Positions 17,029 to 28,515 of a stretch of DNA of 64,000 nucleotides are shown in pieces. Under the pieces are notes generated by a model. That model was given only the letters and a program-made list of their open reading frames with translations, searched no databases and was not told the DNA's origin. The stretch comes from Candidatus Onthomonas avicola (GTDB lineage: Bacteria; Bacillota; Clostridia; Oscillospirales; Oscillospiraceae), in contig DVJB01000024.1 of the NCBI GenBank assembly GCA_018710845.1, positions 18,072 to 82,071 of the forward strand, in the 5' to 3' direction. The translations under genes and the position numbers were made by a program. Numbering within the stretch: position 1 is the first letter of the stretch; every line of letters starts with the position of its first letter.

Positions 17029-17193
17029 TCATGGGATTGCACTCCATCCTCTGCAGCAGCTCTCCAGCAAAGCGATCAGAGGGGCAGTCAGCGCAATCAA
17101 ACTGAGTACAATAGCAATCTTTCGATTTCCCTCTTCATCCGGTTCAAAATCATCTTCTTCATCCTGCTTCCAGGGCAGCAGATGGCGGTTCAC
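17029..17193 (-). CDS. Small membrane protein, 54 residues, unknown
   Basis: A GTG at 17193, seven bases after AAAGGAGGG, opens a 54-codon frame ending TGA at 17029. The product has a basic start, a strongly acidic segment at residues 11-21 (EEDDFEPDEE) and one hydrophobic helix (IAIVLSLIALTAPLIALL), so it is a likely single-pass membrane protein. A consensus promoter sits about 70-100 bases upstream and a hairpin follows. I do not recognise the family. Ribosome binding site, promoter and terminator together make it credible despite its size. Confidence 0.65.
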   Translation of the reverse strand: MNRHLLPWKQDEEDDFEPDEEGNRKIAIVLSLIALTAPLIALLESCCRGWSAIP

Positions 17194-17261
17194 GCGGTAT
17201 CCCTCCTTTCCGCCCGTTCAGTGACTTGGTTCTACTCAGTACGTCTAATATTTTTAAATAT

Positions 17262-17290
17262 ATTTTATCATAGTATTTTTCTAGTGTAAA
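17262..17290 (-). promoter_or_regulatory. Promoter of the small membrane protein gene
   Basis: TTTACA (17285-17290) and TAAAAT (17262-17267) are separated by 17 bases on the minus strand in an AT-rich stretch upstream of the 54-codon gene. Confidence 0.7.
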
Positions 17291-17328
17291 CTGTGAATAC
17301 AAATTAAGTAATTGCGTGCGGACAAAAA

Positions 17329-17357
17329 TAGCCGCCTCCCCATACGGGGAGGCGGCC
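17329..17357. terminator. nifJ: nifJ terminator hairpin
   Basis: GCCGCCTCCCC / GGGGAGGCGGC forms a stem 40 bases after the PFOR stop on the minus strand. Its stem almost repeats that at 16988-17016, with a different loop. Confidence 0.7.
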
Positions 17358-17397
17358 TTGCGCAATCGGTTCAGTTGTCCGTAGAAGCTTGTCCGGA

Positions 17398-20931
<3,534 letters not shown>

Positions 20932-20994
20932 GGTATGGTCTCCTCCTTAACAAGCATTGATTCCAAAATCGAAATCGTGCGCGTTTACTCTGTT

Positions 20995-21023
20995 ATCATA
21001 CCAGTTATTGCGGTATTTGTAAA
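20995..21023 (-). promoter_or_regulatory. nifJ promoter
   Basis: TTTACA (21018-21023) and TATGAT (20995-21000) are separated by 17 bases on the minus strand, 64 bases before the PFOR start codon. Confidence 0.7.
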
Positions 21024-21147
21024 CACAGAAATGTTGGAATTGCACCAAATTTTGTGCTTTCTACCAGTTAGTCATGGCTCACCTATACAGATTTTCTCCC
21101 CCTTTTCCCCCCTGGCGGCGCTGCGCGGCGGGAAGCGCCGCGGGCGC

Positions 21148-21176
21148 TTGCAATCCGCCGTGCTTTCCGGTATCAT
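21148..21176 (+). promoter_or_regulatory. Promoter of the YifB/ComM-like gene
   Basis: TTGCAA (21148-21153) and TATCAT (21171-21176) are separated by 17 bases on the plus strand, 49 bases upstream of the ATPase start. Confidence 0.6.
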
Positions 21177-21224
21177 AAAACAGAACAAATAGAACTCTAT
21201 CTTTTTGACAGCGAGGTGGTCTGC

Positions 21225-22742
21225 ATGGTGTCCCGCGTCCGTTCCCTGGCGCTGGAGGGCATCTCCGGGTATGAGGTGGGGGTGGAGTGCGACCTGGCGC
21301 GCGGGCTGCCCGGCTTTGAGATCGTCGGCCTGCCGGGCGCGGCGGTGCGCGAGGCGCGCGACCGGGTCCGCTCGGCGGTCAAAAACGCAGGTTTCCGTTT
21401 CCCGGAGGGGCGGATCACGGTCAACCTCGCCCCCGCCGACCGGCGCAAGGACGGGACGGTATACGACCTGCCCATCTCAGTCGGGCTGCTGCACGCCTGC
21501 GGACAGATCACCGGAGACCTGGGCAGCTGCGCCTTTCTGGGGGAGCTCTCCCTCTCCGGCCGCCTGCGGCCGGTGCGCGGGGTGCTGCCGATGGCGCTCG
21601 CGGCGCGCGCGCTCGGCCTTGCGGCGCTCTACGTGCCGAAAGAAAACGCCCCCGAGGCCACACTGGCCGAGGGACTGACGGTCTACCCGGTGGAGGAGCT
21701 GGGCCAGCTCGCCGACCACCTGTGCGGCCGCAGCGCCATTGCGCCCGCCCCGGCGTGGACCCCGGAGGCGTCCGAGGTCCCTATGCCCGACTTTGCCGAC
21801 GTGAAGGGGCAGGAGCAGGTCAAGCGCGCAGCGGAGATCGCCGCCGCCGGGGGGCATCACCTCTTGCTTGTCGGTCCGCCCGGCTCGGGCAAGAGCATGA
21901 TTGCCCGGCGCATCCCCTCCATCCTGCCGGAGATGACGCGGGCGGAGGCGCTGGAGGTGACCCAGCTGCTCAGCGTCGCCGGACAGCTCCGGCCGGAGCG
22001 GCCGCTGGCGGCGCAGCGCCCCTTCCGCGCGCCGCACCACACCGTCTCCGCCCCGGCCCTCGCCGGCGGCGGGTCACAGCTGCGGCCGGGAGAGATCTCG
22101 CTGGCACACCACGGGGTGCTCTTTCTGGATGAGCTGCCGGAGTTTGCGCGCGAGACGCTGGAGGTGCTGCGCCAGCCGCTGGAGGACGGGACCGTCCAGA
22201 TCTCGCGCGTGGCGGGGACGGTGACCTATCCCAGCCGGTTTATGCTCGTGTGCGCGATGAACCCCTGCAAGTGCGGCTGGTACGGCTATGACGCGGGCCG
22301 CTGCCGGTGCTCCGCCTCGGAGGTGCGGCGCTATCTCGGCCGGCTCTCCGGGCCGCTGCTCGACCGGATCGACCTGCAGGTGGAGGTGCCCGCGCTGGAC
22401 TTTGAGGCGCTCTCCCGCCGCCAGCCGGGCGAACCCTCCGCCGCCATCCGCGCGCGGGTGGAGCGGGCCCGCGACCGCCAGCGCCGCCGGTACGGCCCGG
22501 ACGGGCCGGACTGCAACGCGCACATGGGCCAGCGGGAGCTGCGGGAATACTGCGCGCTGGACGAGGCGGGCTCTGCCGTGCTGCGCGGGGCGTACGAGCG
22601 CCTGGGGCTGACCGCGCGCAGCTATGACCGCGTCCTGCGCGTGGCGCGGACCATCGCCGACCTCGCCGGCGAGGAGCGCGTCGGCGCCCTCCACCTGGCC
22701 GAGGCGATCGGCTACCGCACCGCCAAGGCGCTGTCGGTCTAG
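21225..22742 (+). CDS. comM: YifB family magnesium-chelatase-like AAA+ ATPase
   Basis: The 505-residue product has an N-terminal Lon-like/ChlI domain (residues about 1-165, GLPGFEIVGLPGAAVREARDR), a Walker A motif (LLVGPPGSGKSMIARR near 220), Walker B (VLFLDELPEF near 305), the CxC segment CAMNPCKCGWYG and a C-terminal lid. This is the YifB/ComM family; ComM is a hexameric helicase that promotes branch migration during natural transformation. ATG at 21225 lies eight bases after GAGG. It overlaps the convergent dCMP deaminase gene by four bases. Confidence 0.93.
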   Translation: MVSRVRSLALEGISGYEVGVECDLARGLPGFEIVGLPGAAVREARDRVRSAVKNAGFRFPEGRITVNLAPADRRKDGTVYDLPISVGLLHACGQITGDLGSCAFLGELSLSGRLRPVRGVLPMALAARALGLAALYVPKENAPEATLAEGLTVYPVEELGQLADHLCGRSAIAPAPAWTPEASEVPMPDFADVKGQEQVKRAAEIAAAGGHHLLLVGPPGSGKSMIARRIPSILPEMTRAEALEVTQLLSVAGQLRPERPLAAQRPFRAPHHTVSAPALAGGGSQLRPGEISLAHHGVLFLDELPEFARETLEVLRQPLEDGTVQISRVAGTVTYPSRFMLVCAMNPCKCGWYGYDAGRCRCSASEVRRYLGRLSGPLLDRIDLQVEVPALDFEALSRRQPGEPSAAIRARVERARDRQRRRYGPDGPDCNAHMGQRELREYCALDEAGSAVLRGAYERLGLTARSYDRVLRVARTIADLAGEERVGALHLAEAIGYRTAKALSV

Positions 22743-23239
22743 GCCTTACACCCCGCGTCCTCCGGAATGGTGTCGTCCTGCTCCACCCAGTCGCGCACCG
22801 GCACGACGGTGTACTCCTCCGCCGTGTTGCGCACGACCACCTTGGCGATCCCGGCGTTGATGACCAGGCGGCGGCACATGGAGCAGCAGGTGGTGTCGTG
22901 CAGCAGCTCGCCGGTCTGCCCGTCGCGCCCGGCCAGGTAGAGCGTCGCGCCCAGCATCTCGCTGCGGGCGGCGGAGATGATGGCGTTGGCCTCGGCGTGG
23001 ACGCTGCGGCAGAGCTCGTAGCGCTGGCCGGAGGGGATACGCAGCTCCTCGCGCGTGCAGCGGCCGAGGTCGATGCAATTCTTGCGTCCTCTCGGGGCGC
23101 CGTTGTAGCCGGTGGAGATCACCTCGTCGTCCTTGACGATGATCGCCCCGTATTTCCGGCGCAGGCAGGTGGACCGTTCCAGCACGGTCTCGGCGATATT
23201 CAAATAGTAGTTTTCCTTGTCAACGCGGCTCTGTGCCAC
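22739..23239 (-). CDS. comEB: Deoxycytidylate deaminase-like protein (dCMP deaminase)
   Basis: The 166-residue product has the zinc-dependent cytidine/deoxycytidylate deaminase motifs HAEANAI and CCSMCRR, plus KYGAIIVKDD and GYNGAPRG. It converts dCMP to dUMP for thymidylate synthesis; the same fold is annotated as ComEB next to competence genes. GTG at 23239 follows AAAGGGG by eight bases and is preferred over the more distal in-frame GTG at 23263. It is convergent with the comM-like gene. Confidence 0.92.
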   Translation of the reverse strand: MAQSRVDKENYYLNIAETVLERSTCLRRKYGAIIVKDDEVISTGYNGAPRGRKNCIDLGRCTREELRIPSGQRYELCRSVHAEANAIISAARSEMLGATLYLAGRDGQTGELLHDTTCCSMCRRLVINAGIAKVVVRNTAEEYTVVPVRDWVEQDDTIPEDAGCKA

Positions 23240-23411
23240 AGGGAACACCCCTTTCTCTGTCACTTTGTGCTCCCAGTATACGGCTTTTCCCCCTCTCGGG
23301 CAAGAGTATTCACAATTATTTTACGACTGAAAGATTGACCTTTGTTCTCCCGTGCGGTATGATAGGGATATCAAAATCGCCGCCTTTCGGGGCCTGTGAG
23401 GAGTCTTATCC

Positions 23412-23819
23412 TTGATTCGTAATTTTTTCAACCGTCTGATGTACGGACGCTACGGCTCGGATTCTCTGAGCCTGTTTCTCGTGACCGCCGGGCTGGTGGT
23501 CTGGCTGATCAGCCAGTTTGTCCGCATCGGCTGGCTGAGCGCGGTCTTGTGGATTATCAGCTATGCGGCGCTGATTTGGGCGATTTTTCGGATGTTTTCC
23601 CGCAATTATGCCCGACGCCGCAGTGAGAACGACCGGTTTACCGCCCTGGTGGACCCGCTGATGCAGGTCTTCCGTCGCAAGCGCGCCCAGATGCGCGACC
23701 GGGACCACGTCTATTTCCGCTGCCCCAACTGCGGGCAGATGCTGCGCGTCCCCAAGGGGAAGAACCGCATCTCCATCACCTGCCGCAAGTGCGGCAACGT
23801 CTTCCAGAAGAAAACCTGA
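23412..23819 (+). CDS. Membrane protein with C-terminal zinc ribbon
   Basis: The 135-residue product has two hydrophobic segments (about residues 18-38 and 42-62) and a C-terminal zinc ribbon with CPNCGQM and CRKCGNVF. It starts at TTG, eight bases after GAGGAG. Similar proteins are widespread in Clostridia without an assigned role. It is a single gene followed by a terminator hairpin and structured repeat copy 3. Confidence 0.8.
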   Translation: MIRNFFNRLMYGRYGSDSLSLFLVTAGLVVWLISQFVRIGWLSAVLWIISYAALIWAIFRMFSRNYARRRSENDRFTALVDPLMQVFRRKRAQMRDRDHVYFRCPNCGQMLRVPKGKNRISITCRKCGNVFQKKT

Positions 23820-23833
23820 TGGCAGCAAATTGG

Positions 23834-23858
23834 GCCCCGTCTCCCCGCGAGACGGGGC
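23834..23858. terminator. Zinc-ribbon gene terminator hairpin, inner copy
   Basis: GCCCCGTCTC / GAGACGGGGC forms a hairpin 14 bases after the stop at 23819. The identical 25-mer is repeated at 24067-24091. Confidence 0.75.
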
Positions 23859-23865
23859 CTCAGAG

Positions 23866-24062
23866 TGTCAAAAAGGTCTCACCGAGTTTGGCTCGAAGAG
23901 CCAAATAGAGTCCAATTCATTTTTGGCACGGGCATGTACCGGGCCAAAAATACTGATAGTCTCGCAAGTGTGCGACCGAAGGGAGTGCGCGCAGCGAGAC
24001 TGCAAACTCGCGCAAATGCTTGCATTTGCGCGAAAGGCTGTCAAAAACTCTTTTTGACAGCC
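23866..24062. repeat. Structured repeat, copy 3
   Basis: This 197-bp copy is almost identical to copy 1; the last hairpin differs mainly in its loop (ACTC instead of ATACTT). It has the same orientation in the window, but its neighbouring gene is on the plus strand, so orientation is independent of the neighbour. It is flanked by identical copies of the local terminator hairpin. Confidence 0.9.
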
Positions 24063-24066
24063 TTTC

Positions 24067-24091
24067 GCCCCGTCTCCCCGCGAGACGGGGC
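24067..24091. terminator. Zinc-ribbon gene terminator hairpin, outer copy
   Basis: This exact duplicate of 23834-23858 is followed by TTTCTCTG, so the T-tract of the presumed original terminator lies after this copy. Confidence 0.75.
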
Positions 24092-24174
24092 TTTCTCTGT
24101 CCCCGGATGCAGACGCGCCCCCGTCCGCCCGTTGTCCGGCGGATGGGGACGCGCTGTGTGGTTTTGTTCCGGTT

Positions 24175-24798
24175 TTACGCCTCGGTGTCAAGATTCGCGC
24201 CCTTCAGGCCGAGGAAGCTGCCCTCAGGCAGGCCGCCCTCCGCGTGGCCGATCAGCCACTTGTTGTTCGCCGTCAGGAGCTTGTCCTCGCCCTCGCCGCC
24301 GTGCGCGGCCTGGAGCGGTCCGTTCGTGCCCGCCGGGAGGACGATGGCCACCTGAAAGCCCTTCCCGTCCACGCCGCAGGGGGCGTAGTGCAGGGTGGTG
24401 CCGTAGATCTCCACACCGGTGCCCGCTGGGAGGAGGAATGCCTCCATCTTCGCCGTGTCATAGGTAAAGTCGGCCTCGATGTCCTGCTGGCGGCCGAGGA
24501 TCAGAATCGCGTCCGTCGCGGCGATGTTCAGCTCGGAGCAGCGGTGGTACTCCACGGCGTTGAGCAGGTGGTTGTGGCCGTTGCAGTAGCCCACCTGGAT
24601 GGGCAGCTCGCCGAAGGCCACCGTCTGGAGGGCCTCCTTCGACGCCGTCGCCTCCAGCGCGGGCACGGACGCCTCGTAGACCACGCCCTCCGTCACCGGC
24701 GTCTGGGCCAGCGCCTCGAGCAGCGGGGCGAGGTCAATGCCGGCGAGCACCTTGCCGTAGGGGGCAAACGCCTCGCTGTGAACCGAATGCAGTTTCAT
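24175..24798 (-). CDS. DUF4867-like cupin-type protein
   Basis: The 207-residue product has cupin-like beta-strand features: CNGHNHLLNAVEYHRCSE near residue 75, a histidine and glutamate-rich segment, and LPAGTGVEIYGTTLHYAPC near 125. It resembles the DUF4867 / ureidoglycolate-lyase-like fold, which often sits near sugar genes in gut Clostridia; the function is not established. ATG at 24798 is preferred because AAAGG lies nine bases upstream. A promoter lies at 24861-24890. The family assignment is from memory of the pattern, not a search. Confidence 0.65.
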   Translation of the reverse strand: MKLHSVHSEAFAPYGKVLAGIDLAPLLEALAQTPVTEGVVYEASVPALEATASKEALQTVAFGELPIQVGYCNGHNHLLNAVEYHRCSELNIAATDAILILGRQQDIEADFTYDTAKMEAFLLPAGTGVEIYGTTLHYAPCGVDGKGFQVAIVLPAGTNGPLQAAHGGEGEDKLLTANNKWLIGHAEGGLPEGSFLGLKGANLDTEA

Positions 24799-24860
24799 GA
24801 AAATCATCCTTTCTCAAATGGGAATTGGGTTTGCGCTGTCGCGCCGTTTTGGGTAGTTTC

Positions 24861-24890
24861 AGTATAAACGTCCAAACCCCACCCGGTCAA
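24861..24890 (-). promoter_or_regulatory. Promoter of the DUF4867-like gene
   Basis: TTGACC (24885-24890) and TATACT (24861-24866) are separated by 18 bases on the minus strand. Confidence 0.6.
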
Positions 24891-24963
24891 GTCGGTTGTT
24901 ATTCTCCCCTTCCGACAATATTGCTGCCCTCCGCCGGCGCGGCGAAATTTTTCTTTCCCGGAG

Positions 24964-24989
24964 GGAACCGCTCGCCCATCCCTGTCGTA
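24964..24989 (+). promoter_or_regulatory. Candidate ECF-type promoter of the sigma operon
   Basis: GGAAC (24964-24968) and CGTA (24986-24989) are separated by 17 bases, the pattern of extracytoplasmic-function sigma promoters, 37 bases before the ECF sigma gene. Such sigma factors usually transcribe their own operon. Confidence 0.5.
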
Positions 24990-25025
24990 GGTATGGGTGA
25001 AGGGACAAGGAAAGGAGGCGATGGG

Positions 25026-25514
25026 ATGGACGAATACATCCGCACCTACGGCCGGCGGCTGTTCGGGCTGTGCCTGCACCTGTGCCGCAGCCGCAGCGAG
25101 GCGGAGGAGCTCTACCAGGACACCTGGCTGCGCCTGCTCGAGCAGTGGGCGCGCTACGACCCGTCTCAGCCCTTCGAGCCGTGGGCGGCGCGGGTATGCG
25201 TCAATCTCTACCGCGACCGGCTGCGGCGGCTCCGGCGGCAGGTGACGGTGCTCGCCTTCCCCTCGTGGGAGGAGCAGGACCGGGCGCTCGCGCAGGCCCC
25301 CAGTCCGGAGGCGGAGGACTACAGCCCGCTCCACCAGGCGCTCGCGCGCCTGCCCGACCGGCTGCGGCTGCCGGTCATCCTGTACTACTTCGCCGGACAC
25401 GATATCAGAGAGACCGCCCGCATGCTCGGATTGCCGGAGGGGACGGTCAAATCCCAGCTCGCGAGGGCCAGAGACCAGCTCAGGAGGTGGCTGACCGATG
25501 AATCTGAACTTTGA
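25026..25514 (+). CDS. ECF-family RNA polymerase sigma factor
   Basis: The 162-residue product has sigma region 2 (residues about 1-65, YIRTYGRRLFGLCLHLCRSRSEAEELYQDTWLRLL split over two helices) and region 4 (about 100-155, LPVILYYFAGHDIRETARMLGLPEGTVKSQLARAR). It directs RNA polymerase to envelope or stress promoters. ATG at 25026 lies seven bases after AAAGGAGG. It overlaps the next gene by 17 bases, so a cognate anti-sigma role for that membrane protein is plausible. A candidate autoregulated promoter lies upstream. Confidence 0.93.
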   Translation: MDEYIRTYGRRLFGLCLHLCRSRSEAEELYQDTWLRLLEQWARYDPSQPFEPWAARVCVNLYRDRLRRLRRQVTVLAFPSWEEQDRALAQAPSPEAEDYSPLHQALARLPDRLRLPVILYYFAGHDIRETARMLGLPEGTVKSQLARARDQLRRWLTDESEL

Positions 25515-25794
25515 GCGCCACGCCCCGCCCACACTTACCCGGCAGTCCCTGGAGGCCGAGCGCGACCGGCGCGCGGCGCTGCGGCAGCGAAACCTCTGCC
25601 TGGCGCTCACCGCCCTGCTCGCGGTGCTCTCCAACCTCGCCTGCTGGGTCCTGCTCCTCCCCTATCTGACCACGCCCGCGGGGCTCGCCGCCGCCGTGGG
25701 GCTGATCGCCAGTGAACTGGCCGGGCTCGCCGCCCTGGCCGCATTCGCCATCGTAAGGAGGGATCGTCAATGGCAGCCGTTGGCAATGTTTTGA
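25498..25794 (+). CDS. Small two-helix membrane protein in sigma operon
   Basis: The 98-residue product has a charged N-terminus (about 35 residues, many Arg) and two hydrophobic helices (about 36-57 and 62-86). It overlaps the sigma gene upstream and the next gene downstream, so the three are translationally coupled. Position and topology suit a small anti-sigma factor that holds the sigma factor at the membrane, but no recognisable anti-sigma domain is visible. Confidence 0.75.
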   Translation: MNLNFERHAPPTLTRQSLEAERDRRAALRQRNLCLALTALLAVLSNLACWVLLLPYLTTPAGLAAAVGLIASELAGLAALAAFAIVRRDRQWQPLAMF

Positions 25795-26699
25795 TCTTTG
25801 TACTTCTGATTCTGCTGCTCCTGTTTGGCAGCCTGATCGCCCTGGCCGTCTATGTCGCGCGCGACGCGCGGCGGCGGGGGATGAACGCCGTGCTCTGGGT
25901 ACTGGTGGTGCTCCTGGTGCCCGGCTATGTGGGACTCATCATCTATCTGCTCGTCCGGCCGAGCGCCCCGCTCTACCAGTGCAGCCAGTGCGGCCAGCCG
26001 GTGGAGCGCTCCTTCGCCCGCTGCCCCTACTGCGGGGCGCAGCTGCTGGCCTCCTGCCCGAACTGCGGCCAGGCCGCCCAGCCGGAGTGGAAGCTCTGCC
26101 CCCACTGCGGCACGGAGCTGACCGCGTCCGACCAGGTTCATCCGCCCGTGCGGCGTAAGGACCGGCTGTGGGTGGTGCTGGCCGTCGTGGGCGCGCTGAT
26201 TGTGGTCTTTGCGCTGTTCATCGTGTTTCAGCTGATCTCGTTTTCCACCGTCGGAGGGGCCAGCTTTGAGGGCAGCATCGTCCAGGAGGTCACCTCCAAC
26301 GGGGAGGCGGGCGCCACCTACGCCCTCGCGCACATCGACCCGGACGAGCTGCAGGGCAATGTGGTCACCTCCGAGTGGTACCGCACCGCGCGGGAGGACA
26401 CCAGCCGCGGGCACGTCCTCTCCTTTCAGACGGAGGAGGCCGCGGGCGGCATCCTCCTGCTTGCGGGCGACGCCAACCGCTATGAGCCGCTTCTGGGAGA
26501 CCAGCCCCTGAGCAGTCAGATCCTGCTCACGCTGGAGGAGATCGAGCAGTCCGGCGGGACCTCCGTCTGGGTCTTCTGGTATGACACCGGCGAAAACCCG
26601 GTTCCCTGGGGGATCGAGAGCGATCTCGCCGTGGACTGGACGGAGAGCGACCAGCCCGGCGCGTTGGAGTCCCTCTGCCGTGACTGGGCCGGCGTGTAA
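25770..26699 (+). CDS. Membrane protein with double zinc ribbon
   Basis: The 309-residue product has two N-terminal membrane helices (about residues 8-28 and 38-60), two zinc ribbons (CSQCGQPVERSFARCPYCG and CPNCGQAAQPEWKLCPHCG, residues about 70-115), a further helix near 132-155 and an extracytoplasmic C-terminal domain of about 150 residues without a recognised fold. It overlaps the preceding gene and shares its operon, suggesting a sensor or effector of the ECF response. This function is inference. Confidence 0.8.
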   Translation: MAAVGNVLIFVLLILLLLFGSLIALAVYVARDARRRGMNAVLWVLVVLLVPGYVGLIIYLLVRPSAPLYQCSQCGQPVERSFARCPYCGAQLLASCPNCGQAAQPEWKLCPHCGTELTASDQVHPPVRRKDRLWVVLAVVGALIVVFALFIVFQLISFSTVGGASFEGSIVQEVTSNGEAGATYALAHIDPDELQGNVVTSEWYRTAREDTSRGHVLSFQTEEAAGGILLLAGDANRYEPLLGDQPLSSQILLTLEEIEQSGGTSVWVFWYDTGENPVPWGIESDLAVDWTESDQPGALESLCRDWAGV

Positions 26700-26833
26700 G
26701 TGTACGGCGCGGGCGAGGTGCCGGCCATCGGCGGGTGACGGGGCGCATGGGGTGCCTGTAAATGGTTCCGTAGACGCGGGCGCACAGGGTGCGCCCCTAC
26801 GGCGGGGAAAACCACACGAAATGTTAGCCAATG

Positions 26834-26867
26834 GCCTCGCCGCTGGAAAAGCGGCGGGGCCGGTTTT
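26834..26867 (+). terminator. Terminator of the ECF sigma operon
   Basis: GCCTCGCCGCT / AGCGGCGGGGC forms an 11-bp stem with a five-base loop, followed by CGGTTTT on the plus strand. Confidence 0.7.
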
Positions 26868-26873
26868 CGTCAC

Positions 26874-27485
26874 TCAGAGCAGCTCAGGCGGGATGGCGCG
26901 TCCGCGGACGTAATACGCCCGGTCACGCTCGTCCACCGCGCGCAGGACGCGGCAGGGGTTGCCCACGGCGACGACGTTTGCCGGGAGATCCCGGGTGACC
27001 ACGCTGCCCGCGCCCACCACCGTGTTGTCCCCGATGGTCACGCCGGGCAGGACGATCACCCCCGCGCCCAGCCAGCAGTTGCGCCCGATGCGGACGGGGA
27101 GATTGTACTGATATCCCTGACCCCGCAGCTCGGGCAGGACGGGGTGCCCCGCCGTGGCGAGCACCACGTTCGGACCGAACATAGTGCAGTCCCCGACATA
27201 GATATGCGTGTCATCCACCAGGGTCAGATTAAAATTGACGTAGATATTCCGCCCGAAGTGGACGTGGTGTCCGCCCCAGTTGGCGTGCAGCGGCGGCTCG
27301 ATGTAGCAGCCCTCGCCGATCTCGGCAAACAGCTCCCCCAGCAGGGCCGCGCGCCGCTCCGGCTGGGTGGGCGGGGTGTGATTGAACTCCCACAGGCGCT
27401 CCAGACAGCGGTTCTGCTCGGCCATAATGCTCTCGTCGCCCGGGAGGTAGAGCTCCCCGGTGTGCAGCTTGTCGCGTTCCTCCAT
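26874..27485 (-). CDS. Maltose/galactoside O-acetyltransferase-like (hexapeptide repeat)
   Basis: The 203-residue product is a left-handed beta-helix acetyltransferase. It has an N-terminal helical cap, HVHFGRNIYVNFNLTLVDD, IGDNTVVGAGSVVT hexapeptides and the catalytic histidine in LATAGHPV. Such enzymes acetylate sugars with acetyl-CoA as trimers in the cytoplasm. ATG at 27485 follows GGAGG by eight bases; an upstream in-frame ATG at 27500 is possible. A 22-base inverted repeat lies at 27504-27525, in the leader. Confidence 0.93.
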   Translation of the reverse strand: MEERDKLHTGELYLPGDESIMAEQNRCLERLWEFNHTPPTQPERRAALLGELFAEIGEGCYIEPPLHANWGGHHVHFGRNIYVNFNLTLVDDTHIYVGDCTMFGPNVVLATAGHPVLPELRGQGYQYNLPVRIGRNCWLGAGVIVLPGVTIGDNTVVGAGSVVTRDLPANVVAVGNPCRVLRAVDERDRAYYVRGRAIPPELL

Positions 27486-27503
27486 TGCAGATGCCTCCAT
27501 TCC

Positions 27504-27525
27504 GCCCTCCGGCACTCCGGAGGGC
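27504..27525. repeat. Inverted repeat in acetyltransferase leader
   Basis: GCCCTCCGG and CCGGAGGGC surround a four-base loop, followed by CTTTT on the plus strand. It could be a plus-strand terminator or, on the minus strand, a leader hairpin that covers one GGAGG. No plus-strand gene ends here. Confidence 0.5.
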
Positions 27526-27618
27526 CTTTTCTCCCCGCAAGTATAGCACAGACCGGACCGCCGTCGATGGGCCGCGGTTAAATTTTGCTTAAATTTTCGT
27601 GTCCGGACGCTCATCCCA

Positions 27619-27647
27619 TTGCGTCCGGTCGGGCAGACTGGTATCAT
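27619..27647 (+). promoter_or_regulatory. Promoter of the AIM24-like gene
   Basis: TTGCGT (27619-27624) and TATCAT (27642-27647) are separated by 17 bases, 67 bases before the AIM24-like start. Confidence 0.55.
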
Positions 27648-27713
27648 AAGGTCAGCCACTTCGCCAAAAGCGGGTGCGAAATGACGCGCAGAGCGCAGAA
27701 GGAGCGTGCTTCC

Positions 27714-28487
27714 ATGTATCAGATTCACAATTTCCTGGACAACGACGACATCAAGGTACTCGACCGGCTCGGCCCGTTTTCCGTGATCGAATACCAGCGT
27801 GACCTGAGTGTGCTGCCCAGCGAGGCGGCCCTCGCCTATTACTGCAATGAGATGAACGTGCGCAAGCGCCAGGTGGTCTGCGACCTGTCGCGGTCCGGCG
27901 GCGTGACCATCCAGGCCGGCGCGATGCAGTGGGCGGCGGGCAACGTGAACGCCACCACCGGCATCAAGGGCGTGGGCGACTTCTTTGGCAAGGCGGTGCG
28001 CGGCTCGGTCACCGGAGAGTCCGCCATCAAGCCGGAGTACACCGGCGACGGCACCCTGGTCCTCGAGCCGACCTATAAGCACATCCTGCTCATCGACATG
28101 GCGGACTGGAACGGCGACATCGTGCTCGACGATGGTCTCTTCCTCGCCTGCGACTCGCGGCTCAAGCACAAGGCGGTCGCGCGCTCCACCTTCTCCTCCG
28201 CCATCGCGGGCGGCGAGGGACTTTTTAACCTCGGCATTCACGGCAGCGGCGCACTCTGCCTGGAATCTCCCTGTCCGCGCGAAGAGCTGGTGGTCATCGA
28301 CCTGAAGGACGACGTACTCAAGGTGGACGGCAATATGGCCATCGCCTGGAGCAACAGCCTGCGCTTCACCGTCGAGCGCTCCAGCCGGTCGCTGATCGGC
28401 TCGGCCGCCTCGGGCGAGGGACTGGTAAACGTCTACAGCGGGACCGGCCGCGTCCTGCTCGCGCCGGTCACCCAGGGGCCGGTGTAA
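27714..28487 (+). CDS. AIM24 family protein
   Basis: The 257-residue product matches the AIM24/TRAP-like beta-structure family: glycine-rich turns (GVTIQAGAMQWAAGNV, GSGALCLESP, GEGLVNVYSGTGRVLLAP) across the whole length and no signal peptide. Bacterial members are cytoplasmic and of unknown role. ATG at 27714 follows AAGGAG by nine bases. The next gene begins 28 bases later and is probably cotranscribed. Confidence 0.9.
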   Translation: MYQIHNFLDNDDIKVLDRLGPFSVIEYQRDLSVLPSEAALAYYCNEMNVRKRQVVCDLSRSGGVTIQAGAMQWAAGNVNATTGIKGVGDFFGKAVRGSVTGESAIKPEYTGDGTLVLEPTYKHILLIDMADWNGDIVLDDGLFLACDSRLKHKAVARSTFSSAIAGGEGLFNLGIHGSGALCLESPCPREELVVIDLKDDVLKVDGNMAIAWSNSLRFTVERSSRSLIGSAASGEGLVNVYSGTGRVLLAPVTQGPV

Positions 28488-28515
28488 GGCCAGTTTTGGG
28501 GAGGAGACTTTTACT

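Noticed and set aside
23830..24191. Several small proteins encoded in each structured repeat on both strands
   Set aside because: They recur in every copy only because the DNA repeats, have no consistent ribosome binding site, and change frame with single-base indels. The conserved signal is base pairing.
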